In this document: positions 51,674-60,079 of the stretch, piece by piece
Layout of the letters: the number at the start of each line of letters is the position of its first letter
Position numbering within the stretch: position 1 is the first letter of the stretch
From: Caballeronia sp. Lep1P3
Lineage (GTDB): Bacteria > Pseudomonadota > Gammaproteobacteria > Burkholderiales > Burkholderiaceae
Length of the DNA: 64,000 bases
Assembly: GCF_022879595.1 (NCBI RefSeq)
Contig: NZ_CP084266.1
Coordinates: 682,001-746,000 of the forward strand
Direction: 5' to 3'
Position numbers and translations under genes: made by a program
Notes under the pieces: model-generated
Database searches by the model: none
Seen by the model: the letters and a program-made list of their open reading frames with translations, nothing else
Told to the model about the DNA's origin: nothing

Positions 51674-52417
51674 TCAGTGTTGGACGCTGCCGCACGCGAG
51701 CGGCATCTTCAGTGAGCCGGCCGCGACGGGCGTCGGATTCGCGGGCGCGGGCAACGAAGCGAGATAGGCGGAAATGGCGGTGATGTCGCGCTCGCCCAGA
51801 AGTTGCGCGACTTGGCGCATGCAGTCGGGCGGCACGGTCGAGCGCGTGCCGTAGCGCCATGCGCCGAGTTGCGCGCTGATGTAGTCCGCATGCAGGCCGA
51901 GCAAGCCGGGAATGGCCGGCTCCATGCCGGTCATCGACGCGCCGTGGCAACTCACGCAGGCGGGCACCTTGCGCGAGGCATCGCCCTGTGTCACGAGCGT
52001 CTTGCCGAGGTCGAGCGTCTTCGCATCGACGCTCGGCGCGGTGCGCGGCGGGAACGGCGGACGCTCGGCGGCGAAATAATCGGCGATCTGTTTGAGGTAC
52101 GCGTCGGGCAGATACGCGAGCAGATAGTTCATCGGCGGGTATTTGCGCCGGCCGTCGCGGAAAGCGAGCAGTTGGTTGTACAGATAACCGGCCGGTTTGC
52201 CCGAAAGACGCGGGAAATAGTCGTTGTCGGTGCCTTCACCGTGCGCGCCGTGGCACGCGGCGCAACCCATGACGCGCGCCTGCATCGTGTCCGGCGCGCG
52301 CTCGAGCGGCGCGCTCGTCTGGGCGAACGCTCCGATGCTGCCGAGCGCGAGGAACGCGATGAACGCGAGAAGCGCGGACAACAGGAAGAAGGCGCTGCGC
52401 TGAGCCACGTATGCCAC
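51674..52417 (-). CDS. Exported dihaem cytochrome c
   Basis: A 247-residue protein with a signal peptide ending AFA-QTS and two CxxCH sites (CAACHG, CVSCHG), cytochrome c4-like. It is the first gene of the oxidase operon, 12 nt before the trihaem cytochrome. The start is a GTG at 52417; GGGGGA is only 3 nt away, so a second GTG at 52408 is possible. Confidence 0.83.
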   Translation of the reverse strand: MAYVAQRSAFFLLSALLAFIAFLALGSIGAFAQTSAPLERAPDTMQARVMGCAACHGAHGEGTDNDYFPRLSGKPAGYLYNQLLAFRDGRRKYPPMNYLLAYLPDAYLKQIADYFAAERPPFPPRTAPSVDAKTLDLGKTLVTQGDASRKVPACVSCHGASMTGMEPAIPGLLGLHADYISAQLGAWRYGTRSTVPPDCMRQVAQLLGERDITAISAYLASLPAPANPTPVAAGSLKMPLACGSVQH

Positions 52418-52749
52418 GTATCCCCCGTTTCAGGTTGCCATTTTCGATTCGACGCGCGCGCTTCATTGCAATCGTCGCGCTCGACGCTGTTCTTCAAAGC
52501 TGCAGTTCTGCCGGTGGCGGGTTGTGCTTGGCTTTTCAGATGTTAGGAGACAGCTTCCATTTTCTCCAGCCCCGGAATTGTCTCAATACAAGCGATCGCT
52601 GCGTATCGCAAGACGAGCCGATTCTTTGCGCCAGAACAAGAAAACGCATTATTTCGAGATACGCGGACGGATGATCGATTGCGCCAACGCCCGGTCACAA
52701 GACGGTCTGCGCGGAATCGCTCTCATTTATGAGACGCGTAATCGACGCC
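52418..52749. other. Promoter region of the oxidase operon
   Basis: The gap of 332 nt between norR and the cytochrome operon holds no gene. I see no FNR/Anr box (TTGAT-N4-ATCAA) and no sigma-54 site. It must carry the oxidase promoter on the minus strand. Confidence 0.45.
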
Positions 52750-54303
52750 TTACTTCAGCCCGAGCCGTCGCGCGAGCCGATTCAGATTCGCGCGGTCGAT
52801 GCCCAGCTCTCGCGCCGTCGATGCCCAGTTCTGTCCGTTGCGCGCGAGCGCATCGAGGATGAGCCTGCGCTCATAGGCGGTCACGGCTTCGCGGAAGTCC
52901 GCGGCGGGCGCATCCGATGCCGGCGCGCTCGGCGACGCGGCGAGCGCGCCGACATGCGCGTTATCGGCGATGTCGAGGTCCGCTGCGGCAAGCGTCAGGA
53001 TGCGCGGCCGTTCGCGATGCACGGCGAGCGCCTTCAGCGCGCTTCGGCCGATCAAATGCTCCAGCTCGCGCACGTTGCCCGGCCATCGATACGCGAGGAG
53101 CGCGGCCTGCGCATCGGCGGAAAGGCGCAGGCTCAAAAGCCCGAGACGCGAGCGGTTCTCTTCGAGAAAGAAGCCGGCAAGCAGCAGGACATCGCGGCCA
53201 CGTTCGCGCAGCGGCGGCACGACGAGCGGATACACCGACAGCCGGTGATACAGATCGGCGCGAAACCGCCCGGCGCGCACTTCGTCGGCGAGATCGCGGT
53301 TCGTTGCGGCAATCAGCCGCACATCGACGCGATGCTCGCTGTCCGAACCGATGCGCTGCAACTGGCCGTTCTGCAACACGCGCAGGAGCTTCGCCTGGAC
53401 GGCGAGCGGCAGTTCGCCGACTTCATCGAGAAAGAGCGTGCCGCCGTCGGCCAATTCAAACTTGCCGCGCCGGTCCGACGACGCGCCCGAGAACGCGCCC
53501 CGCACATGCCCGAAGAGTTCGCTTTCGACGAGCGTATCGGGCAGCGCCGCGCAGTTGAGGCTCACGAGCGGCTTGTCCGCGCGCGGCGAAAGCGCGTGAA
53601 TCTCCGAGGCGACGAGTTCCTTGCCGACGCCCGTTTCGCCGGTAATCAGCACGGTCAGATCGCTCGACGCGACGATCGCGATCTCCTCCATCAGATGCTT
53701 GTGGCGCGGGCTGCTGCCGATCATCTCGCGGCGGCGCGGCCCGCTTGCCTGGCGGTAGATTTCGGCGCGCTGCCGCTCGGCTTCGCCGGTGCGCGTGAGT
53801 CCGTCGATGCGCGCCGCCACGCTCACGGTCGCCGACGCGAGGCTCAGAAATGCCTGCAACGAGGCCATGTCGATGCCGTCGAAGCGCGCGGGATCGAGTG
53901 CATCGAGCGTGAGCAGCCCCCACGGCTTGCCGTCGATGAAGAGCGGACTGCCGAGGCAATCGTGCACTTCCAGATGCGCGCCCGCGTGCTTGACGAGGCC
54001 ATCGTAGGGATCGGGAAGCGGCGAGTTCGCCGGAAAGCGCGTGGGTTCGGCGCGCGCGAGGATGCGCGCAAAGCGGGGATGGTCGCTCACGCGAAAGCGC
54101 CGGCCGAGCGTATCGCTCGATAGCCCGTCGATGGCGAGCGGCACGAGCGTCTCGCCGTCGAGCCGCAGCAATGCGGCGGCGTCGCTCGGAAAGAGCGCGC
54201 GCAGCGCAGTCAGCAAGCGCCGGTAGCGCTCCGTGTCGGGAATGTCCTGCGACAGATCCTCGATCAGCGGGACGAGCGCGTCGAGCAGGACGCGCGAAGT
54301 CAT
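52750..54303 (-). CDS. norR: NorR-type nitric oxide-responsive sigma-54 activator
   Basis: A 517-residue enhancer-binding protein. The N-terminal GAF domain (PLAIDGLSSDTLGRRFRVSD, LPDPYDGL) is typical of the NorR iron-nitrosyl sensor. The AAA+ domain has Walker A GETGVGKE and LFLDEVGELPL. The sigma-54 loop reads GAFSGA instead of the usual GAFTGA. A Fis-type helix-turn-helix is at the C-terminus. The ATG at 54303 aligns best with known N-termini; an ATG at 54348 would place NorR-like sites inside the gene. Divergent from hmp. Confidence 0.85.
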   Translation of the reverse strand: MTSRVLLDALVPLIEDLSQDIPDTERYRRLLTALRALFPSDAAALLRLDGETLVPLAIDGLSSDTLGRRFRVSDHPRFARILARAEPTRFPANSPLPDPYDGLVKHAGAHLEVHDCLGSPLFIDGKPWGLLTLDALDPARFDGIDMASLQAFLSLASATVSVAARIDGLTRTGEAERQRAEIYRQASGPRRREMIGSSPRHKHLMEEIAIVASSDLTVLITGETGVGKELVASEIHALSPRADKPLVSLNCAALPDTLVESELFGHVRGAFSGASSDRRGKFELADGGTLFLDEVGELPLAVQAKLLRVLQNGQLQRIGSDSEHRVDVRLIAATNRDLADEVRAGRFRADLYHRLSVYPLVVPPLRERGRDVLLLAGFFLEENRSRLGLLSLRLSADAQAALLAYRWPGNVRELEHLIGRSALKALAVHRERPRILTLAAADLDIADNAHVGALAASPSAPASDAPAADFREAVTAYERRLILDALARNGQNWASTARELGIDRANLNRLARRLGLK

Positions 54304-54319
54304 TGCGACTACGTCAGCA

Positions 54320-54361
54320 GTCTTTTTGACTAGTGTTGAATCGACCATTCGTTACGCTAAG
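54320..54361. promoter_or_regulatory. NorR-type enhancer sites (GT-N7-AC)
   Basis: GTCTTTTTGAC (54320-54330) and GTTGAATCGAC (54335-54345) both have the GT-N7-AC core of NorR enhancers. A degenerate third, GTTACGCTAAG (54351-54361), has the final base changed. Their starts are 15-16 nt apart, so all lie on similar helix faces, 28-70 nt before the -24 box. Confidence 0.6.
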
Positions 54362-54387
54362 CTCTTGTTTATAAGGGCGGCGAAGCA

Positions 54388-54403
54388 TGGCACGGAATCT
54401 GTA
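54388..54403 (+). promoter_or_regulatory. Sigma-54 promoter of hmp
   Basis: TGGCACGGAATCTGTA has a perfect -24 half (TGGCACG) and a -12 half CTGTA in place of TTGCA, at the right spacing. Transcription would begin near 54414, about 50 nt before the hmp ATG, which has an AGAGGA ribosome binding site. Confidence 0.7.
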
Positions 54404-54465
54404 TAAGTAATCAACGAATTCCGTTGTGCAGCATTCCGCTTCGCCGTAGTCAAGAGGACCATATC

Positions 54466-55650
54466 ATGTTGTCAACCGGACACCGCGCCATCGTCAAAGC
54501 CACCGTTCCCCTGCTCGAGAGCGGCGGCGAGGCGCTTACCCGCCACTTTTACGCGCTGATGCTCAACGAACATCCGGAAGTGCGGCCGATGTTCAACCAG
54601 GCGCACCAGGCAAGCGGCGCGCAGCAGCGCGCGCTCGCCAACGGCGTGCTGATGTACGCGCGCCATATCGACGAACTCGAAAAGCTCGGCGGTCTCGTCG
54701 GGCAGATCATCAACAAGCACGTCGCGCTCAATATCCAGCCCGAGCATTATCCGATCGTCGGAAGCTGCCTGCTCAGGGCCATCCGCGAAGTGCTGGGCGC
54801 GGAGATCGCAACCGATGCCGTGATCGAGGCGTGGGCCGCCGCTTACGGGCAACTCGCCGATTTGCTGATCGGCCTCGAAGAAGGGATCTACAGCGAGCGC
54901 GAACACGCGCCCGGCGGATGGCGCGGCACGCGGCGCTTCGTCGTCGCGCGCAAGGTCGCGGAGAGCGATGAGATCACGTCGTTCTATCTCGTGCCCGAGG
55001 ACGGCGGCGCCCTGCTCGACTTCCATCCCGGCCAGTACATCGGCTTGCGCGCGTTCATCGGCGGCGAGGAACTGCGTCGCAATTATTCGCTATCGGCCGC
55101 GCCGAACGGACGCGAATATCGCATCAGCGTGAAGCGCGAGAAGGAAGGCAAGGTGTCGAACTTCCTGCACGATCAGGTTCAGGAGCGCGACACGCTCGAC
55201 CTGTATCCGCCCGCTGGCGACTTCAAGCTCGAACATGGCGACAAGCCGCTCGTGCTCATCAGCGGCGGCGTGGGCATTACGCCGACGCTCGCGATGCTAA
55301 ACGCCGCGCTCCTGGCGACGAAGCGCCCGATTCACTTCATCCACGCGGCGCGGCACGGCGGCGTGCATGCGTTCCGCGAAACGATCGACGATCTCGCGGC
55401 GCGGCATCCGCAACTCAAGCGCTTCTACTGCTACGAGAACAAGCGCGACGGCGACGGCGAGGCGCACGGCTTCGGCGTCGTCGACGAAACGCTGCTCGAC
55501 AAGTGGCTGCCGAAAAACCGCGATGTCGATGCGTATTTCCTCGGGCCGAAGCCGTTCATGAAGGCGATGAAGAAGCACCTCAAGGCGCTCGGCGTGCCCG
55601 AAGCGCAAAGCCGCTACGAGTTCTTCGGGCCGGCTTCGGCGCTGGATTGA
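54466..55650 (+). CDS. hmp: Flavohaemoprotein nitric oxide dioxygenase
   Basis: A 394-residue enzyme that converts NO to nitrate with O2 and NAD(P)H in the cytoplasm. The globin domain (1-140) has the proximal His in QIINKHVALNI and FYALMLNEHPEV in the distal part. The reductase domain has RNYSLSAAPN for FAD and ISGGVGITPTLAML for NAD(P)H. The C-terminus FFGPASALD is typical. It is the first gene of a NorR-controlled unit with an AhpD-like gene, a cupin and nnrS. Confidence 0.95.
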   Translation: MLSTGHRAIVKATVPLLESGGEALTRHFYALMLNEHPEVRPMFNQAHQASGAQQRALANGVLMYARHIDELEKLGGLVGQIINKHVALNIQPEHYPIVGSCLLRAIREVLGAEIATDAVIEAWAAAYGQLADLLIGLEEGIYSEREHAPGGWRGTRRFVVARKVAESDEITSFYLVPEDGGALLDFHPGQYIGLRAFIGGEELRRNYSLSAAPNGREYRISVKREKEGKVSNFLHDQVQERDTLDLYPPAGDFKLEHGDKPLVLISGGVGITPTLAMLNAALLATKRPIHFIHAARHGGVHAFRETIDDLAARHPQLKRFYCYENKRDGDGEAHGFGVVDETLLDKWLPKNRDVDAYFLGPKPFMKAMKKHLKALGVPEAQSRYEFFGPASALD

Positions 55651-55812
55651 TCGCGCTCCGGTAAGCCAAGCGTGCCCGTGGCCGACGGCTGCGGGCACTG
55701 GCTACCCGAAAATAGCGAAAACCGGTCATTTATCGAAGCCACCGCAACGCCTAATCTTCACTTGTCGCGCCGCACGGCGCGCTTTCTCCAACCCAGTGAA
55801 GAGGACAGATCG

Positions 55813-56250
55813 ATGGAACCCCGTCTCGATTTCTACAAGGCCAGCCCGTCCGCCATCAAGGCGCTGCTCGGCGTCGAAGAACGCATCGGCAAGTCGTCGC
55901 TCGAAAAATCGCTTGCGGAACTGGTGCGCTTGCGCGCATCGCAGATCAACGGCTGCGCGTTTTGCGTCGACATGCATACCGCCGACGCCCGCAAGGGCGG
56001 CGAAACCGATCGCCGGCTCGCGACAGTCGTGGCGTGGCGCGAGACGCCGTTTTTCACGGACCGCGAACGTGCCGCACTCGAATGGACCGAAGCGCTCACG
56101 CTCATCGCGCACGACCGCGTTCCCGACGCGGTGTGGCAAGCCGTGAAGCCCCATTTCAGCGACGAGGAGATCGTCGATCTGACGCTGCTCGTTTCCGCGA
56201 TCAATAGCTGGAATCGTTTCGCGATCGCGTTTCGGAAGATGCCGGCTTGA
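55813..56250 (+). CDS. Carboxymuconolactone decarboxylase/AhpD-like protein
   Basis: A 145-residue all-helical protein. The AhpD-type redox motif CAFCVDMH is intact, so a thiol-based peroxidase or adaptor activity is likely rather than lactone decarboxylation. GAGG precedes the ATG at 55813. It lies 162 nt downstream of hmp and 10 nt upstream of the cupin gene; a role in nitrosative or peroxide stress fits. Confidence 0.85.
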   Translation: MEPRLDFYKASPSAIKALLGVEERIGKSSLEKSLAELVRLRASQINGCAFCVDMHTADARKGGETDRRLATVVAWRETPFFTDRERAALEWTEALTLIAHDRVPDAVWQAVKPHFSDEEIVDLTLLVSAINSWNRFAIAFRKMPA

Positions 56251-56260
56251 GGAGCGCGCC

Positions 56261-56671
56261 ATGAGCATGCGTCGGATTCTCGTACTGACGGCGGCGCTCG
56301 CATTCGCCGCGCCGGGCGCCTTCGCGCACGACGATGGCGCCGAGACCGTCACGCCCGTCATGAAGCAGGCCGTCCCGGAAGCCGCCGGCAAGAACGTGCT
56401 GATCGCAACCGTCGCTTATCGGCCGGGGCAGGCGTCGGAACCGCATCGGCATCCGGGGTCGATCTTCGCGTATGTGCTGCAAGGACACGTCGTTTCGCAG
56501 CTCGAAGGATCGGCGGCGAGGACGTATGGCCCCGGCGAGTCGTGGTATGAGCCGCCGGGCGCGCATCACATCGTGTCGAAGAATGCGAGCAGCACCGAGC
56601 CGGCGAAGCTGCTGGTGTTCGCGATCGTCGGCGAAGGCGAGCCGGTCAAGCTGCCGATTCCGGCCAACTAG
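56261..56671 (+). CDS. Exported cupin
   Basis: A 136-residue protein with a signal peptide ending AFA-HDD and one cupin domain. Metal ligands are likely in EPHRHPGSIFAYVLQG and PGAHHIVSKNAS. GGAG lies 8 nt before the ATG. It is a close neighbour of the AhpD-like gene (10-nt gap), so the two are co-transcribed. Function in the periplasm unknown. Confidence 0.8.
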   Translation: MSMRRILVLTAALAFAAPGAFAHDDGAETVTPVMKQAVPEAAGKNVLIATVAYRPGQASEPHRHPGSIFAYVLQGHVVSQLEGSAARTYGPGESWYEPPGAHHIVSKNASSTEPAKLLVFAIVGEGEPVKLPIPAN

Positions 56672-56694
56672 CGACGAAAACAGAGGGCATCGTC

Positions 56695-57927
56695 ATGAAG
56701 CGTGCAGAACCAGTTTATGTTGCCGCGCCAGAGAAACGCGACCCGGGTGGTCTGCCGAAATTCGCCGTCTCCGCCCTCTTCGCGCTCGGCTTCCGGCCGC
56801 TGTATCTCGGCGGCGCGGCTTTCGGCGCGCTCGCATTGGCCGTCTGGCTGCTGGTTCTGAACGGCGTGCCGGTCGTCGGCGGCTATCTGCTGCGCGCCGA
56901 TCCGGTCGGCTGGCACGCTCACGAAATGGTGTTCGGCTTCGCGGCGGCCATCGTCGCGGGCTTTCTGCTGACGGCGGTGCGCGCGTGGACCGGACAGAAC
57001 ACCGCTCGCGGCTTGCCGCTCGCCGCGCTCGTCGGAACCTGGCTCGCGGCACGCGTGCTCGTGTGGAGCGGACCGGCCCTGCCCGCCGCCATCGTCGATA
57101 GCGCGTTCCTGCCGCTCGTCGCGCTTGCGCTGTTGCGCGTGCTCGTCCGTGCCAGCAACCGGCGCAATTACTTCGTCGTGCCCTTGCTGCTTGCATTCGG
57201 CGCGCTGAATGCCGCGTTCCACGGCTTTAGCATCGCTGACAGGCCCGATCTCGCGATCCGCTGCATCGAAGTCGCGGCGGGCATCGTCGTGACGCTGGTG
57301 AGCGTGATCGGCGGGCGCGTGATCCCGATGTTCACCGCGAACGCGATCCCCGGCTTCGTCGCGCGGCGATGGCGCGTGATAGAACTCGCTGCCGCGCCGG
57401 TTACGCTGGCGCCGTTCGTCGCGGACGCGGTGACGCCCGCAGGCGTACTCGTCGCGGCGGTGGCGTCGCTCGCGTGCGCGGTGCATTTGGCGCGGATCAT
57501 CGGCTGGCGCTCTTACGCGGTGCGCGGGCGGCCCATCCTTGCCATTCTTCATGTGGCATATGCATGGCTGCCGCTCGGTTTCGCGCTCCTGGCGCTGTCG
57601 GCGCTCAGCGCGCCGCGCGTGCCGCATACCGTGGCGATGCACGCGTTCACGGCGGGCGTCATCGGCGGCGCGGTCATCGCGATGATTACGCGCACCGCGC
57701 GCGGCCATACCGGATTGCGGCTCGCGGCGGATCGGCGTGACATGGCGTGCTATGCGCTCGTGATGATCGCGGGCGCGCTGCGCGTCTTCGGGCCGATGGC
57801 CGCGCCGTCCGGCTACTCGATATGGATCGTCGGCGCGGGATCGTGCTGGACGCTCGCCTTCGCGATCTACGTGACGGCGTATGCGCCGAGGCTCGCGAGG
57901 CCACGCGCGGACGGCAAGCCGGGCTGA
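56695..57927 (+). CDS. nnrS: NnrS family membrane protein
   Basis: A 410-residue integral membrane protein with about 12 helices. LFALGFRPLYLGGAAFGAL, WHAHEMVFGFAAAIVAGFLLT and GGRVIPMFTANAIPG are NnrS family signatures; the conserved histidines are thought to bind haem and copper. NnrS protects iron metabolism from nitrosative stress. Last gene of the hmp group; a hairpin follows. Confidence 0.9.
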   Translation: MKRAEPVYVAAPEKRDPGGLPKFAVSALFALGFRPLYLGGAAFGALALAVWLLVLNGVPVVGGYLLRADPVGWHAHEMVFGFAAAIVAGFLLTAVRAWTGQNTARGLPLAALVGTWLAARVLVWSGPALPAAIVDSAFLPLVALALLRVLVRASNRRNYFVVPLLLAFGALNAAFHGFSIADRPDLAIRCIEVAAGIVVTLVSVIGGRVIPMFTANAIPGFVARRWRVIELAAAPVTLAPFVADAVTPAGVLVAAVASLACAVHLARIIGWRSYAVRGRPILAILHVAYAWLPLGFALLALSALSAPRVPHTVAMHAFTAGVIGGAVIAMITRTARGHTGLRLAADRRDMACYALVMIAGALRVFGPMAAPSGYSIWIVGAGSCWTLAFAIYVTAYAPRLARPRADGKPG

Positions 57928-57942
57928 TCCTTTCGCGACAAA

Positions 57943-57968
57943 CCCGCTCGCTGCGATGAACGAGCGGG
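57943..57968 (+). terminator. Hairpin downstream of nnrS
   Basis: CCCGCTCG (57943-57950) and CGAGCGGG (57961-57968) form an 8-bp stem with a 10-nt loop, 15 nt after the nnrS stop. No T-run follows, so it may be Rho-assisted or only stabilise the message. Confidence 0.45.
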
Positions 57969-58124
57969 CGGGCGTCGATTGCGCTGGCATCGTCACTCAT
58001 TGACGGCCCCCGAGTAGCCCGTCTCCATTCCCGCGTCACCCGCACGGCGACGCGTTCTCAAAGAAACGACGCGGTCTTTCGTAGGCGATCGAAAGCCCTG
58101 CGTCTTGCCTTCTACTTGGACGAG

Positions 58125-58152
58125 AAAAACCCGGCAGGACAGACCTGCCGGG
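58125..58152 (-). terminator. Intrinsic terminator of the oprD-type gene
   Basis: CCCGGCAGG (58130-58138) and CCTGCCGGG (58144-58152) give a perfect 9-bp stem with a 5-nt loop. On the minus strand it is followed by GTTTTTCTCG, a good U-tract, about 90 nt after the porin stop. Confidence 0.85.
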
Positions 58153-58694
58153 CGATGGAGCGTGGGCGAGACATCACGATCCGCGACACGCACGCTCGCT
58201 TCAGATGGAGGGTACGTTTACACCGTTCAACGGGCCGCGTCAGAACACGTTGAAGGGCACGTTGACCATCAGGCGATAAACGTCGCTCGTGCCGTCCGGG
58301 TAGTACGCGCTGCCCTGATGATGCATGTAGTAGAACTTGATCGACGTGTTCTTGAACTTGCCGTCCGGCACGGTGTAGCTCGGGATGACGCCGAATTCGT
58401 GGTGCGAGCCGTGCAAGGGCTGGCCGTTGACCACGTAGCTGCCGGCGTTCGCGGTGCCGCTGTTGGCCATCGCGCTGCCGTCCGCGCCCCAGCCATACGC
58501 GCCCCACATCGTGACCTTGAACCCCGGCACGCCGTAGTCCTTGAAGTTGATCGAATACGACAGGCTGACGGACTTCTCGTGCGGCTGGTTGTAGTCCACG
58601 TCGAGCGAATTCGAGCGATAGTCGCCACCCGACTCGTGGATGTAGTCGAACATCTGGTCGCCCAGAATCTGCTGGAAGGCGAACTGCAGCGTAT

Positions 58695-58702
58695 GCGCGC
58701 CG
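58695..58702. repeat. Target-site duplication, left copy (8 bp)
   Basis: GCGCGCCG borders the left end of the inserted element and is identical to 60072-60079. Confidence 0.9.
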
Positions 58703-60071
58703 GGACGTGTCAGAAATCTTGTGTGCTGAGGCCGGTTGGGAATCTCAGCTGATGGCGCTGGTGAAGCGCTCGCCGAACAGAATGGCGAACTGATTCACTG
58801 CTTGTCGCCAGGTGATAGGCGGCATCTTCCAGTCCTTCTCGATGTTACGCAAGGCCAGATAGAGCAGTTTGCTGGCGGCTTCGTCGCTTGGGAAGTGGCC
58901 GCGATTCTTGACGATCTTGCGCAACTGCATGTGCATGCTTTCGATCGCGTTCGTCGTGTATACGATTCGACGCACCTCGGGCGGATAGGCGAAAAAGGGG
59001 ATCACCTGCTCCCATTGGCGCTGCCACATCGCCGCGACGGTAGGGAATTTGCGGCCCCACTCGCTGCCCGCAAAGGCGTCGAGTGCCGCTGCCGCCGCGT
59101 CGGCGGTGGCGGCCTGGTAGATCGGCTTGATCGCGGCAGCCAGCGGCTTGCGGTCCTTCCAGCTCGCCAGATTCAGCGAATTGCGGATCAGATGCACGAT
59201 GCACGTCTGGATCTGGGCGGCCGGATAGACTGCCTCGATCGCTTCGGGGAAGCCGCGCAAGCCGTCGACCACCGCGATCAGAATGTCGTGCAAGCCGCGG
59301 TTCTTCAGTTCGTTGAAAACCTTCAGCCAGAACTTGGCGCCCTCGGTTTGCTCGATCCACAAGCCCAGCACTTCCTTGCGACCGTCGGCGCGGATGCCCA
59401 GCGCCAGATAGACCGCCTTGTTCCTGACCGTGCCTTCGTCGCGGATCTTCAGACGCAGCGCGTCAAAGTACACGATCGGATACATGGCCTCGAGCGGGCG
59501 TTGCTGCCACTGCTCGACCTCGGCCAGCACCTCGTCGGTGACCGTGGAAATCAGATCGGGCGACACCTGCAGCCCGTACAGCTCCAGCAAATGACCCTGA
59601 ATCTCGCGCACGCTCATGCCGCGCGCATACATGCTGATGACGTGGTCATCGAAGCCCGGCAGTCGGCGTTGATACTTGCCCACCAATTGCGGCTCGAATG
59701 TCGCTTGCCGGTCGCGCGGAATATCCAGCATCAATTCGCCATTGGGCGTGAGCACCGTCTTGGGGCTGGTGCCGTTGCGGTGGTTACCGGACTGGCCTTG
59801 CTCGGTCTCGGCTTCCAGATGGTGACTCAACTCGGCTGCAAGCATGCGCTCGGCCAGCTGTTTCTTAAGTTGGCCGGCCAAACCTGATTCGCCCAGGACC
59901 GCCTCAGCATCCTTGCCTTGCACCTGGGCCAGCAACTGGTCGATCAGCTCATCGGGAAACAGCTTCGGTGCCTTCGGGTTCTTACTCTTCTTTGTCACGA
60001 TTGCTTCGGTCATAGGACGTTATTTCCCTTATCGTCTCATGACCTCGGCACACAGAAAATCTGACAGGCTC
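58703..60071 (-). mobile_element. IS256-family insertion sequence (1369 bp)
   Basis: The ends are imperfect inverted repeats. The left end reads GGACG then TGTCAGAAATCTTGTGTGC; the right end, reverse complemented, reads GAGCC then TGTCAGATTTTCTGTGTGC. Both continue with YGAGG. The 8-bp direct duplication GCGCGCCG flanks the element. It has one gene, a full-length transposase. The intact ends, intact gene and exact duplication indicate a recent insertion. Confidence 0.92.
58745..60013 (-). CDS. IS256-family (Mutator) transposase
   Basis: A 422-residue DDE transposase. Recognisable segments are NHRNGTSPKTVLT, YARGMSVREIQGHL, PIVYFDALRLKIRDEG (first catalytic Asp), LIAVVDGLRGFPEAI (second Asp) and the Mutator signature CIVHLIRNSLN, with the acidic region near TTNAIESMHMQLRK (Glu). 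The length is normal and there is no frameshift, so it is probably active. Confidence 0.95.
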   Translation of the reverse strand: MTEAIVTKKSKNPKAPKLFPDELIDQLLAQVQGKDAEAVLGESGLAGQLKKQLAERMLAAELSHHLEAETEQGQSGNHRNGTSPKTVLTPNGELMLDIPRDRQATFEPQLVGKYQRRLPGFDDHVISMYARGMSVREIQGHLLELYGLQVSPDLISTVTDEVLAEVEQWQQRPLEAMYPIVYFDALRLKIRDEGTVRNKAVYLALGIRADGRKEVLGLWIEQTEGAKFWLKVFNELKNRGLHDILIAVVDGLRGFPEAIEAVYPAAQIQTCIVHLIRNSLNLASWKDRKPLAAAIKPIYQAATADAAAAALDAFAGSEWGRKFPTVAAMWQRQWEQVIPFFAYPPEVRRIVYTTNAIESMHMQLRKIVKNRGHFPSDEAASKLLYLALRNIEKDWKMPPITWRQAVNQFAILFGERFTSAIS

Positions 60072-60079
60072 GCGCGCCG
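60072..60079. repeat. Target-site duplication, right copy (8 bp)
   Basis: GCGCGCCG directly after the right end of the element; partner of 58695-58702. Confidence 0.9.

Noticed and set aside
58708..60066. Insertion element bounded at the TGTCAG inverted repeats
   Set aside because: With those ends no target duplication is seen. Extending by 5 nt on both sides gives an exact 8-bp duplication and restores the porin frame.
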